Shown in pieces: positions 1 through 10,989 of a stretch of DNA of 64,000 bases (within the stretch, counting starts at the first letter, position 1; the number at the start of each line of letters is the position of its first letter). The position numbers were made by a program, and so were the translations under genes. The stretch is from Agriotes lineatus (lineage: Eukaryota; Arthropoda; Insecta; Coleoptera; Elateridae), in NCBI GenBank assembly GCA_940337035.1, contig OW679197.1, positions 38,260,466 through 38,324,465 of the forward strand, written 5' to 3'. The notes beneath the pieces are model-generated. The model was not told the origin of the DNA. It did no database searches and worked only from the letters and a program-made list of their open reading frames with translations.

Positions 1-293
1 ATATTAAATGGAGAAGCTGAAACAGGGAATGATAAAGAATGTGAAGAGGAACAATTAATTGTGCTGAAGAAGCAATGCCCATTCTAATGGACGAAGAGAA
101 AATAGAACTTCAACAACTAGAAGAACTCAAAATTATCAATTTCAAAAATAACAACAGGGCAGAAGTGAGAAAAAAAAATGGAAAGCAAACTAAATTAATT
201 AAATAATTTCAACAATATGGAGCTACAAATTTTCTACCAAGAAAATAAAAAAATAAAAACAGGATACCATGCCGAAATTAAACTACCTACTTA
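1..293. other. flank of the first DNA element; no gene
   Basis: AT-rich sequence with no open frame of note. It is purine-rich and loosely resembles the stretch on the far side of the element (2405-2700), so it may be an old repeat split by the insertion. I cannot assign it to a family. Confidence 0.3.
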
Positions 294-640
294 TAGTCCA
301 GTAACTTTATACATCAGAGCTTGCGTCAAATCCGGTAGTTCTAATTTTTTGCAGACTTGTGTATGATATTGGCCCAATGAATAATCCAAGTTTGTGACCT
401 CGAGCGCTGAACGCAACTTTGTCAAAAATCGAAAAAACCTCGAAAATTTCGGCCTTTCTTCAGATTTTGGCCATTATAACCCTGAGGACTAGTTTTTGAT
501 AGTATCTTCTCAGGACGTTTTCAAAGTAGACTAAACTTTCTACAATATGAGACTACAATTGTCTCTGTAGACCCAATAGTTTCCGAGGTAAGCCTTTTAA
601 AGTTTATCATTTTTTTGAACTTCGCAATTTTTTGCAATAT
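294..640 (+). repeat. left long terminal inverted repeat
   Basis: Imperfect inverted copy of 2044-2404. It includes the matched stretch around GCGTCAAATCCGGTAG at about 324 and its complement near 2352, and the block around ACCCAATAGTTTCCGAG near 570 with its complement near 2100. Divergence is visible but low, with small substitutions and few indels. Confidence 0.8.
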
Positions 641-861
641 ACTGTCGTTCTGAATGAATTTTGACCCTGATTCTTTGTAACCCCTGTTATACTATCCAAG
701 CCCTGTACGTTTTATGATGGGATGTTAACAAAGAAAATGAGAAGTGTGAACGATGATGTTTAATGATAAGCTAAGCTACGAATAATGAAATAAAAAAGGT
801 AAGTACAACAAAAGTTAATAGGTTTATTAGTTAGTAAATTGAGTTATTCAAAATCAATAAA

Positions 862-1844
862 TTAAGTTAATTTAGCCCTCTTGGAAGGTCCCGGTTGAGG
901 TTCGTCCGTATCTGGATCGTCGTATCGGAATGGCATATCCCCATCAGGGGATGGTAATGTATCGTCGATGTCTTGTGCCCACATGTCCTCCATGTCGACA
1001 TCGGACAGATCGTCGTCTTCTGGGTTGTACACTTGCGACCGTATATCCTCTCGTATGACTTCAGCAGCTGCCTTCACCACGCGTAGTCTTTCTGCTTGAG
1101 GATCTGGGCTTCTACTGTCATACCATGTACTGGTGAGGATTTTGTGACTTGTGTTTTTAAAACAAATAGTCGTGTGTTTGAAGGATCTCTCAACGATCGA
1201 AATGTCCTCCCCATACTTTTCAAACAAGCGATTTTTGACTGTTCGTGGTTGAGGTCGTTCTCCTTCTATCTGGTCCATGAGTTCATCTAGAGAGAACTGA
1301 CACTCCTCAGCGTTCTCTTCCAGAAATGAATAAATCCCTTCCATGGCCTCATCAACTGTGGGATGCTGACAATTTCCCCTAGACTTTCCTGTTGGTGGTG
1401 CCTGGTAGAGCTTTGTTTGGCAAAACCGATGATATCTGGCATCAAGGGCTACCAAATCTGTGTTCTCAGATATACGCTCTTTTATTTTAAGAGCCCATTC
1501 ATTACCACGTTTCTCAGCTGTTTTCAAGATTGTTGCATTAAGAGACATCTTTTCCACAGTAATGACATTGTTCCTTTTTTCTGGCTTCTTCTTCCTTTCT
1601 GCCACAAGGAACTCTTCAGTTATTTTGTCTCCACAGAGACAACAGTGTTCTCTGAAATTGAACTGTTCAGAGATTGATCTCGTGGCCCTTGATGGTGTAA
1701 TATTTGATTTTCCACTGCAAACAGCTGCTTTGATCAACTTCGGATTGTTGTATTTTATCTGACAAGCACTGTGCACTTATATCTCATACACAAAGTCTCT
1801 TTACATATAAAACACAAACCCACGCTGGGACTGGGATCCGACAT
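862..1844 (-). pseudogene. zinc-finger-like protein gene of the long-TIR element (one frameshift)
   Basis: The main frame (862-1776) encodes about 304 residues. The ATG at 1842-1844, just upstream in another frame, gives a plausible true N-terminus with a CFIC motif, so a single frameshift near 1775 seems to split it. Visible pairs of metal-ligand type are CFIC with HSAC at the N-terminus, and CCLCGDK (about residues 45-51) with YHRFC further on (about residue 115). The C-terminal third is acidic and ends in a basic PGPSKRAKL tail that looks like a nuclear localisation signal. I recall similar Cys/His proteins in repeat-rich insect and cnidarian genomes but know no function. It sits alone between the TIRs. 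No DDE or tyrosine recombinase motif is seen. Confidence 0.6.
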
Positions 1845-2043
1845 TCTATAGATTTTGAGTTCAAACGGCACTCACGTCATGGGCAGCAGGTCAGACAAAA
1901 ACTAAAATGAAAGAAAAGCTTAATGTAGGTTATAAACGTGCTACAGATGGGTCGCATTCGTGACTTCACACGAGCAACACTAGCACACTCCGTCGGAGGT
2001 AATTGGAACTACATCCCGCCAGAGTTGTTTGAGTCGCATCTAA

Positions 2044-2404
2044 AATATTGCAAAACATTGCGAAGTTCAAAAAAATTATAAACTTTGAAAGGCTTTATCT
2101 CGGAAACTATTGGGTCTACAGAGACAATTCTAGTCTCATATTGTGGAAAATTTAGTCTACTTTAGAAACGGTCTAAGAAGGTACCATCAAAAACTAGCAA
2201 TTTAGGGTTATAATCACCAAAATCTGAATAAAAGCCGAAATTTTCGCGGTTTTTTCGATTTTTGACAAAGTTGCATTCGGCGCTCGAGGTCACAAACTTG
2301 GATTATTCATTGGGCCAATATCATAAACAAGTCTGCAAAAAATCAGAACTACCGGATTTGACGCAAAGTACCCCGTACTCTCAGGCGACAAGGTTACTGG
2401 ACTA
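2044..2404 (-). repeat. right long terminal inverted repeat
   Basis: Partner of 294-640. About 14 bp of extra sequence near 2370-2390 (around CCCCGTACTC) differ from the left arm, so the arms have diverged near the tips while the terminal 12 bases are conserved. Confidence 0.8.
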
Positions 2405-2849
2405 TTATATGAATACCAAAAAGGGAATCTACTAAGAGAAGACCAAAAGATACAGGAAAAATGTACAATTCAAAAGGCATATCAAATTAAAAAGATGAAA
2501 CAGAAAATGACAGAGACTGCAAAATGGACAAAGAGAAAATAGACCTCCAACAACGGGGAGAAATTAAAAAGTAACATAAGTCCAGGAGAGGATGTTATCA
2601 AAACTGAATTGAGTAAATGTAGTGAAGATCTACGCATCCCCAAAAAGTAGATAGACGCAGTTTTGTGTCCTATATATGAGAAAAGCGAACAAAACACAGT
2701 GCAAGAACTATTGGAATATAGCCCTGTGGTAGTAACAGATCATTTATGTAGTATGAGATACACACAGTTAGACACATTCATTCCAACTACTGCGAATATT
2801 GAGTACCTATCACTACACATAGGTACTGTAAATAGATAAAATAAGAGGT

Positions 2850-2852
<3 letters not shown>
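2405..2852. other. no gene recognised
   Basis: Purine-rich AT-rich sequence continuing the flank of the element. Short frames only; nothing I can assign. Confidence 0.3.
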
Positions 2853-2887
<35 letters not shown>

Positions 2888-2903
2888 CGAGAGAGAGAGA
2901 GAC
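2853..2903 (+). repeat. (GA)n microsatellite
   Basis: Imperfect run of GA dinucleotides about 50 bp long, interrupted by AAAG and GCGAG. Confidence 0.9.
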
Positions 2904-2925
2904 AGAATAAAATATACAATTTGGC

Positions 2926-3006
2926 GCAGAGGCAATTATACCAAGCCCTGCAAGAGCTAAAGATCCCAGCCAACCTAATTCGAATGACTATCCAACACAA
3001 AAAGTA
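2926..3006 (+). pseudogene. non-LTR reverse transcriptase shard
   Basis: A frame reading LYQALQELKIPANLIRM resembles the segment between RT motifs of RTE/CR1-like non-LTR elements, where an aromatic-ALxxLxIPxxLIRL pattern is common. Only about 27 codons remain and no catalytic motif is present. Confidence 0.4.
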
Positions 3007-3904
3007 AAGTCAAGTGTTAGGACAACTTGAGTTTTTATGACTTGATTTTCACCGTTCGTATTTTTCCGCATTTGTATTTTGAATATTAGCGTTTTAGCAT
3101 TTAAGTTCAGCTTTACAATTTAATTCTCTCTTACATTTCAAATATTTGCGTTTCCCGGCTCATTTCATTTTGTGTTAAACAAAATTTCATGTAAATGCAA
3201 ATCATTAGTGACATCTTTTTGTTTTATCCGTCGTTTAGTTGTAGAGTACTGTAGATATAAAGTTCCCTGTTTTACTACCTCATTTAATTTCCCTGATCGT
3301 TTAATTCCGTTTAAGTGTTTCGATTACTCGCTCACAGAGGCCGATACATGTAGCGTTTGGAATTAATTCAGCTGGCGCCTTATTGTCCCGGTCTTACAAG
3401 CATGTCTGAGCTTGTCAGGCAGTCTCGTGATGAATTGTACGTACACCGTTGTCAAAATCTGATGCAATTCGTGAAATAGTGGGACTAAGTATGAATGTAT
3501 GAGAGAGATAGACTAAGGACGCAGCTAAGCCGTTGGAAATTTCGATTCCCGCCTCGAAAAATATTGCAAGTGCTTTTGACTGTTCCACCCTTCCAGAGGC
3601 TTCGCTTCCGCGGAGCGTAGTTGAATTTCAAGTAATTACGCATTTTGTGCCGTGCCTCAGGGCTCCGTTGTATTTGACATGTTGCGTTTCTTGTGTGCTT
3701 TCTGAAGCCGTTGTGTATGCCATTCGAGAGACGTTAGGAACCCATTCCGGAGGCTTTCTGCAGGCCTCAATTTACTCGTTCAGCGGATTCTCTTTGGGTT
3801 CTCACTAGCGCTAGCCTATTTTTCCGAGGAAGTTTCGCCTGTTGGAAAACTGCAAAACCGTCGTCGTATTCTTCCGTCAATTATATGTAGAAATGTCACG
3901 TGTG
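3007..3904. other. no gene recognised; possible LTR-element leader
   Basis: Mostly featureless. TGGCGCC at 3373-3379 resembles a retroelement primer-binding site, followed at 3402-3479 by a 25-codon frame beginning MSELVRQSRDEL. Together these could be the remnant start of an LTR element's gag, but no LTR was identified upstream. Confidence 0.2.
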
Positions 3905-4140
3905 CATAGTTTTCTTCTTCTTCAGGTGCCATCTCCATTCAATGAAGGTTGGCGACAATTTCGGTATACTTATTGCGGTCTAGAGTTGTATGAATTAAAG
4001 ATGATGTGTTCATACCAGTCCAGTCGCATATATTTTTCAGCCATGAATGTTGTCTGCGGCCAGGACCATGTTTTCCTTCGATTGTCAATTTCACGATGGC
4101 ATACTTGTTGTTATGGTAAATGTAGCCCAGGTAAGCGGTG
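3905..4140 (-). pseudogene. 3' end of a non-LTR retrotransposon
   Basis: The - strand reads a conserved non-LTR C-terminus: a KYAIVKL segment, then GPGRRQHSWLKNI and a DWTG segment, then DRNKYTEIVANLH before a stop. It is followed by a short untranslated tail ending in (GAA)n near 3911-3922. Several endonuclease/RT elements of insects end in this way. The copy is truncated at its 5' side, the usual result of incomplete target-primed reverse transcription. Confidence 0.6.
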
Positions 4141-4169
4141 CATAGTTTTAAAAACTTAAACTAACTTTA

Positions 4170-4697
4170 AAAAGATCTGAGTGAGGTGGAGCTACACATG
4201 CTCCACAAAATAAACAATCTTACTTGAAAACAAATACGGATACCGTCTGATTAGGAAGTGGCTATAATTTTACCCTTACACGAAAAAGGAGATAAAACCG
4301 ACTGTGGTAATTATAAGGGCATATCTCTCCTCAATGTAGCAAGCAAAGCATACAACATAATTTTAGAATGAAAGCTTAGTGATACTGTAGAAAATAAAGT
4401 GGATAAAACACTGAGCGGGTTTAGAATAGGCCGAGTATGATAAGAAAATGGTAGCTTGCTTTATAGATTTGCAAAAAGCCTTCGATTTAGTGCCAAGAGC
4501 TTAAAAAAAGGGAGGAATAAACATTTAATATGGGCCGTAGAAAGCTTTTACAAAAACACCAGGGACTACATAAGGACGTGTAATCTATCATCTGAAGAAT
4601 GTATAACAAAAAAAGGTGTTTGCACTTTTTATAATATTAATGGATCAAATTCTGAAAGAAACGGAAGAGGTACAAATCAAATGACATTAGGTTATAG
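4170..4697 (+). pseudogene. non-LTR reverse transcriptase relic
   Basis: Broken frames on the + strand follow the order of a non-LTR RT: an ELHMLHKI helix, a VAIILPLHEKGDKTDCGNYK segment, KGISLLNVASK (RT motif 1-2 region), SGFRIGR, CFIDLQKAFDLVP (the D of RT motif A), then LIWAVESFYKNTRDYIRT and FITKKGV-like sequence. Stops and frameshifts occur at 4368, 4437 and 4501, and the YADD region is lost. It is inactive. It belongs to the endonuclease-RT non-LTR group, possibly RTE-like. Confidence 0.75.
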
Positions 4698-5302
4698 TCC
4701 CTTAGACGAAGGGTGGACACGACCTGGTAGCCCTCATCAACTCTCGGTAAATATAGCGTAGTGTAAGGACTAGGCAAGAAAATGCTTCAGGCTTTAACAC
4801 TGAACAGTAGAATTATGAAAATTTGGAGGCCTTGTCGTTATTCACAACATAAAAACAATGTGGGCCTTTGCCCCGTTTATGTAATGAACGTTCATCCCTT
4901 TTGGGAAAATGTAAATTCAAATTTGCTCACTAACTTTAATAAGTTTTGTATATATTCTTCCCTTCATGTCAATTTAAACATTTTACAATGGTTCTCCTAG
5001 CTTTAACTATTGTATAATTTTGTTACATTCCTGCGGAAATGCTCTCCAAAGGTGTCAACCTGTAACTTGCCCTTCAGGCCCCAAATGTTACTTTCAATTA
5101 TTCGTCTAAGCTAACCATTGTTACCCTTAGCCTTTAATAATGTTACGTCTGATGATGACAATTTGTCGAAACTAGTAACGTACATACATTATCCTTTTCA
5201 ACCGTTTGTAAACAAATAAATTCGTGGGGAAGACTTCAAGTCCTTCATTTATTATAAAAACAAATCTAACTAATAAATAACACGCCACTTACCTACCTTT
5301 AG
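4698..5302. other. no gene recognised
   Basis: Non-coding, AT-rich. The stretch around 5141-5175 (GATGATGACAATTTGTCG then AAACTAGTAACG) looks like a dispersed repeat end, but no second copy is seen in the window. Confidence 0.3.
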
Positions 5303-6115
5303 TGCTTTGCTTACCAAACAGGGAAGTCATGTGAAACCGCTCTACACCAACTAGTGGGGAAAATTGAGAGAACCTTGGAGTACAAGAAGTACGCAGTCGG
5401 AGCATTTCTAGACATAGAATGTGCCTTCGACAACACCTCTTACCACTCTATTGAAAGAGCAATGACAAACCATCAGATCGATAACACCACGATAAGATGG
5501 ACTATGGCAATGCTCAACACCAGAGTTGTAAAAGTCAAGTTATTTGACAAGGAAAAGACAGTGCAGGCGACAAGGGGATGTCCACAGGGAGGAGTTCTTT
5601 CTCCACTCCTGTGGTGCCTCACAGTTGATGAACTGCTGATCCAACTCAATAACAAAGGCTACTACACTCAAGGATACGCTGATGACATTGTCATACTGAT
5701 TCAAGGTAAATACCAAAGAACCGTAGACAATGTAATGAAATCAGCACTAAAGATAACCGAAGAGTGGTGTCTAGAGAATAATCTTAGAATTAATCCCAGC
5801 AAAGCCACTCTCGTCGCTTTCACTCGTAGAAAGAACATCACAAACAGAATCAACATAAAACTGTTTGAGACAAATGTCAACTGGGAGAACGAGGTTAAGT
5901 ACCTAGGTCTAATCATCGATTCCAAAATTACTTGGAACTCCCACTTAGACAAAACAATCACCAGGTGCATACAAACATTAGTTACTGGGAAAAGAGCCAT
6001 AGGTAGTACGTGGGGGCTCAAACCGGAACTGACCTTCTGGCTGTACAAAACCATGGTTCGACCAATAATTTCATATGGAATAATCGCCTGGTGGCCCAAA
6101 ATAAAACAAGCAACT
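5303..6115 (+). pseudogene. non-LTR reverse transcriptase fragment (jockey/LOA-like)
   Basis: One uninterrupted frame of about 270 codons carries FAYQTGKSCETALHQL, the catalytic FLDIECAFDNTSY (motif A), the RGCPQGGVLSPLLWCL motif, GYADDIVILIQGK (the YADD box), LRINPSKATLVAFTRRK and KYLGLIIDSKITW. It has no start codon of its own. The 5' edge joins unrelated DNA near 5300, and the 3' edge is cut within IIAWWPKIKQ by the LTR at 6116. The catalytic aspartates are intact, so the copy is young but truncated at both ends. Assignment to a jockey/LOA-type clade is from general resemblance. Confidence 0.85.
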
Positions 6116-7602
6116 TGTCCCCCTCATCCTTACTTACCTTTGAAGGCTTACACTTCACCGACTAGCTCAAGATACGGTTTCTTATCAGGGTCTACAATTG
6201 TGGGATTTTTAGTTCGTTTCACTTTCATATAAAGGTAAAAGTTCATTAATCAGAAGAAATGGGCGCCATAACTTTATTTAAAAAGTTTTAAATTCAATAA
6301 GTTTACAAAGGTTACGTATTCTTTCTAACAGTCCACAAATCAATTGTTATGCATTAGAGGCTTATACCTTTCTAATTTTAATACACATTATGTAATTATT
6401 TAGCAAGTTTTATTCTTCTCTGACAAGTTAGAATTTGTTCTAATAAAACGTTAGGATTAATGAATCTATCAGTATCTAGGAAATTTCTTATACCTATTTA
6501 ATTAATAACCTCCGGTTCGTAAGTTGAAAATATAAAGAGCTCTCTATACCCTCGTATTTCTCTTTCCTAGGTCTTAATTACGATTAATGATCGGTATTTA
6601 GTTTAATTGGTATCATTCCAGGTAGTATAAGAAAGGTCCTTTATGAAAAAAAACTTATTATTTGACAAGTGACCCAAAAACCAACTTGACAGTCACAGAA
6701 CGATTTAATCTCACTTCAGGCCACATCTCCTGGTAAGTAACTATTCTTTTTACTTGAAACTAATCTGTTATTGAATATTCTTAAGGCTTACGCCCTAATT
6801 TAATTATATTTAAGCTATGACGCGAGTTTAAGTCTAACTAACGATATTAAACCCTTTCAGGACTAACATACGGTTAATGCAGAAAACCCTTGAACCTGGA
6901 CCTCTCCATCTGCCAACATTAACTATGAAGAACTCCTCATAGAACCAAAGAAGTTGCCCTTGACTGGTGAGTGATCTCCTAACTGGTTATAGATTTCTAA
7001 TTGCGTCCTCTCTTTTCCTTATCGCTCGTAACTTATCGACACACTTCTCCATGGCGAATATACAACTGACCAGAACTGGCGTCAAATGAAAAAGACCGAC
7101 GAGCAGGTAGTCAAAGAGGAAGCCCTAAGAGCTGGTGGTCAAAGAGGTGACACTAAGAGCTGAATCAAGGAAAACCCTCTATTACGATTTGTATGTATTA
7201 GTTTGCCGTCTACCTACCAGTTATATAATAACTGCCCTTTTCAGAAAGAAAATGTTTGTGGAATTTATCCTATCTGCCTGAAAAATTATTATGTTTTAAT
7301 ACTATGCTGTATGAGTTAAATAAAGGCTTACTATTGTCTGCTTGTATCCTTTCTAAGCCAGGATTTTCAATTTGCTTCGCTTCTGCATAGAGAAGCGCCC
7401 TTTTGCTTTCTCAATTAAACAGGAAGTAATAATTTTTGTTATTTATTGTTCTTTTATTAACATAACCATGGGCCTTCTAAATTAAATTTCAAAAAAAAGT
7501 AGGCAACCCCTCCTACTGGTCTTGCGCTTAAAGTTGCCTATCTATTAGGATTAATTAATATTGAACGATATTCCTGTAGAAGCTACGATATGTACTGCTA
7601 CA
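6116..7602 (-). repeat. 3' LTR of the Ty3/gypsy element
   Basis: 1487-bp copy of 12669-14159, with scattered substitutions and one-base indels. It truncates the non-LTR fragment ending at 6115. Frames inside it are not coding. Confidence 0.93.
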
Positions 7603-7617
7603 CTATCTCCCTTCTAG
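7603..7617 (-). promoter_or_regulatory. polypurine tract
   Basis: On the coding strand CTAGAAGGGAGATAG directly precedes the 3' LTR. This is the expected place and composition for the plus-strand primer of reverse transcription. Confidence 0.8.
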
Positions 7618-7732
7618 AATTAATAAGAAAATTGAAATCCTCCCCTTTAGACAGTTGGCTAAAGTTATTATAACACCCTTTTTAATATTCGCTAATACAT
7701 TAACTTTAAACAATCTTTCTTAATAACATTGA

Positions 7733-10700
7733 TTATTCATTATCTATGTACACTAATACCCTATCTTTTAAACACGTTAGACCAGGTTTGATATCTTTTA
7801 CATGCCAGATTCCTAAATTCCTACCGTCCAAATCTACTAACTTGTACGTTACAGAACTTGTGACTTCGGCTACCTTCGCTTTTATAAATTTCGGAGCTAA
7901 TTTCTTTGCAAAACCTTCTTTCGCATTTGAAAGTACCATGTTACGTTTCCAGACTATGTCACCCTTCTTGAAATGTAATGACCGTTTTCTCAGATTATAA
8001 TAATGCTTATTCCTTTCATAGGCTTGATTAAGACATTGTATTACCTCACTATAAATAGGAGATAGTTGATTGACATCTTTAACTAACTGTTCGCGTGTTT
8101 CTAATGATATGTCCTCCTTTGTTAAATTTTCTAACCGACCATAATAATCACCGTGAGCAGGAACAGTTCGGCCAAAATTTAAAAAGGATGGAGTATAGCC
8201 CGTAACTTCACTAACAGCGTTTCTTATGGCATGTGCTATCTTATAAATTTGAGCATCCCATATTCTATGATTTTTTTTTATATAAGAGCGTAATGCAGTA
8301 GTAATGATTCTATTCGTACGTTCGACCGGATTTACTTGCGGATAATAAGAAGAGTTATACCAAACCTTTTGTACTTTATACTTTTCTACTAACTTCTGAA
8401 AAAGTCCACCTATGAACTGAGGTCCATTATCACACATAATGATTTGAGGAACTCCAAACATTAAAAAGACATCATTTTCTAGAAACTTAACGATAGAAGA
8501 GGCGGTTGCTTTTCTAAGTGGTTGTACTTCACAAACTTAGTAAACCAATCAGTTACTACTAGAATAGAAGTGTAACCTTTCGTTGATCTTGGTAAAGGAC
8601 CAATTAAATCTATTGAAATCAGCTGGAATGGATATTTAATTTTCTTTTGATTTCCCATTAACCCGGGACGAAGTTGAGAAGACGACTTACTGGCTTGACA
8701 TATATCACATTTTCTGACATACTTAGCGATATCTGCTTTCATCTTAGGCCAATAATATATTTCAGCTATTTTTCTAAAGGTCTTAAAAGATCCTAGGTGA
8801 CTTGAGGTAGGTTCGTCATGAAATTGTTGTAATATATCTAACCTTTTAGCTTTAGGAACAACTATCTTCCATTCTATTAAATTAGACAAGATATCATGTT
8901 TATTGCTAATGTACTTATATAAAATGTTATCTTCTACTCTCCACAAGGGATAATTCTCTGGATGATCTTTTATTCTACCAATCATACTTTTATACCACGG
9001 ACATAAATCTGTTTCCTCTAACGTCATCATGCTAATATTAACAACAGGAATAGGATTTCGGGATAAAGCATCTGGAACAACATTGAATTTTCCTTTACGA
9101 TGTTCTATTTCAAAACTATATTGTGACATCCTAGCAGTCCAACGAGCTAATCTACCTGTAGGTGATTGTAATTTATGTAGCCATAAAAGAGCATGGTGAT
9201 CAGTAACAATTTTGAAATGAGTAAGTTCAATATAAGGACGGTATTTTTCTATACCAAATAAACATGCTAAACACTCTTTTTCAGTTACCGAATAATTACG
9301 TTCTGCACTAGTCAAAGACCGACTGGCATAGGCAATAACTCTTTCTTCTGACCCTTCACCTTGTAGTAAAACCGCGCCTACACCTACGTCACTGGCATCA
9401 CATTGTATAATAAACATTTTATTGAAATCTGGACTACTCAATATGGGAGAAGAAGTTAATAATTTCTTAAGTTCTTGAAAAGAAGACTCGGCTCGCTCAT
9501 TCCATCTAATAGATTTCTTTTTCTGATGGCCTTTAATTAAATCTAACATAGGAGAAGCTAATGTTGAAAAATTTGGAACAAATCTCCTATACCAGCTAGC
9601 CATTCCCAAAAATCTTTTTACTTCTGTGGAATTCTTTGGAGTAGGAAAAGAAACTATTGCTTCCACTTTGGACGGATCTGTTCGCAAACCATCTCCATCA
9701 ATTAGGAAACCTAGATATGTCAATGAAGGTCTACAAAATTCACATTTTTCAATATTGATAGTAAGTCCCGCATTCTTTAATCGATTGAAAACCTGTTCTA
9801 ACGTGTTTAAATGTTCTGAAAATGTCTTAGAAATAATTATGACGTCGTCCATATAAACAAATACATTATTCAATTCTGGACCAAAAATATTATCCATTAG
9901 TCTCTGTAAAGTTTGAGCGCTGTTATTAAGACCGAAAGGGAGAACTTTAAATTCAAATAATCCTCTACCAGGAACCGTAAAAGCAGTTTTTTCACAACTA
10001 TCTGGGGAAAGTGGTACTTGCCAAAATGCTTTCTGAAGATCAATTGAACTTAAAAACCTAGCATCTTGTAATCTATCGAGAATACCATTAACATAAGGTA
10101 AAGGGTATGCATCTCTCTTAGTAACCTTATTCAATTGACGACCATCAAAACAAAATCTTAATGAACCATCTTTTTTCTTAACCATGACAATAGGAGAATT
10201 CCATGGCGAAAAAGATTTTTGAATTACCTCTAACTTTAACATTTCATCAATTTCTTTATTTACTGCTTCTAGCATAAGAGGTGACATTGGATAATATCTT
10301 TGTTTAATGGGTTTAGCATCACCGGTATCAATGCGATGAACTACCATATTTGTACTACCAAGCTTAGGACCACTAATTTCTTGAAATTTATCTATAACTA
10401 CTTCCAAACCACGGATCTGTTCTGGAGATAGATCTTCCCTTGCTAAAATGACTTTATTTAAACTATTCATGCCCGAAACTTGAAATTGACCTGACCGAAA
10501 ATCTGTAATATTCAAATTAAACACATAGCAACTATCAACTCCAAGAGTAAGAGAAGCCGAAATAGTATTGGAAACTAAACAACTAACAATTCTAGTTATT
10601 CCTTCTATAGTTATCGGTAATTCTACTATTCCCATAATAGATTGGTAATTTCCATCAGCTGTTTGCAAGTTCATCTGTATTCCAGGCTTGGTTAAAGGTA

Positions 10701-10989
10701 ATTTAAGCTGATTAATCAAAAATAAACCCTGCCTGCCTATTATAGTTTGATTAGCACCAGTATCTAAAAGAGCTAACAATGACATGTTTTTAATTTTAAC
10801 CTTAATAAAAGGACGATTATCTTTATGATTATGTGAAAACGTATAATTAGCTTGAGAACTTTTACAAAATTGTGAGACTTTTTTTAACCATTCATTCCAT
10901 TTCAATTTTTCAGCCCTTAGAATTGTTGGACTTAAGCTTCGCGGACTGCGGACGATGCTTGTCTCTGTTCGTTTTTTCGAAATTGACCT
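7733..10989 (-). pseudogene. pol: pol polyprotein of the Ty3/gypsy element (protease-RT-RNase H-integrase), one frameshift
   Basis: The pol frame opens at 10989 inside gag and is entered by -1 frameshifting. Numbering from the TTG at 10905: the aspartic protease motif LLDTGANQTIIG is at about 45-56, the RT motif YMDDVII at 351-357, the RNase H motif CDASDVGVGAVLLQ near 502, and the integrase zinc region HLGSFKTFRK to CDICQ near 695-735. The integrase core starts with DLIGPLP and DWFTKF. The frame then runs into a stop at 8479. The rest of integrase, with CDNGPQF and the glutamate in NPVERTNRI, continues in another frame at 7733-8461. Loss of a single base near 8520 explains this. RT and RNase H catalytic residues are intact, so only integrase is broken. 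Confidence 0.93.

Larger units (their letters stand above)
294..2404 (-). mobile_element. DNA transposon-like element with ~350-bp TIRs
   Basis: Two long inverted repeats (294-640 and 2044-2404) enclose one coding region read on the - strand. The outer ends match as TAGTCCAGTAAC on the left and its complement on the right. TTA lies immediately outside both ends (291-293 and 2405-2407), which fits a 3-bp target duplication, although TA or TTATA cannot be excluded. I cannot place it in a known superfamily. The encoded protein has no recognisable DDE catalytic core, so the element may be non-autonomous or a captured-gene element. Confidence 0.75.
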
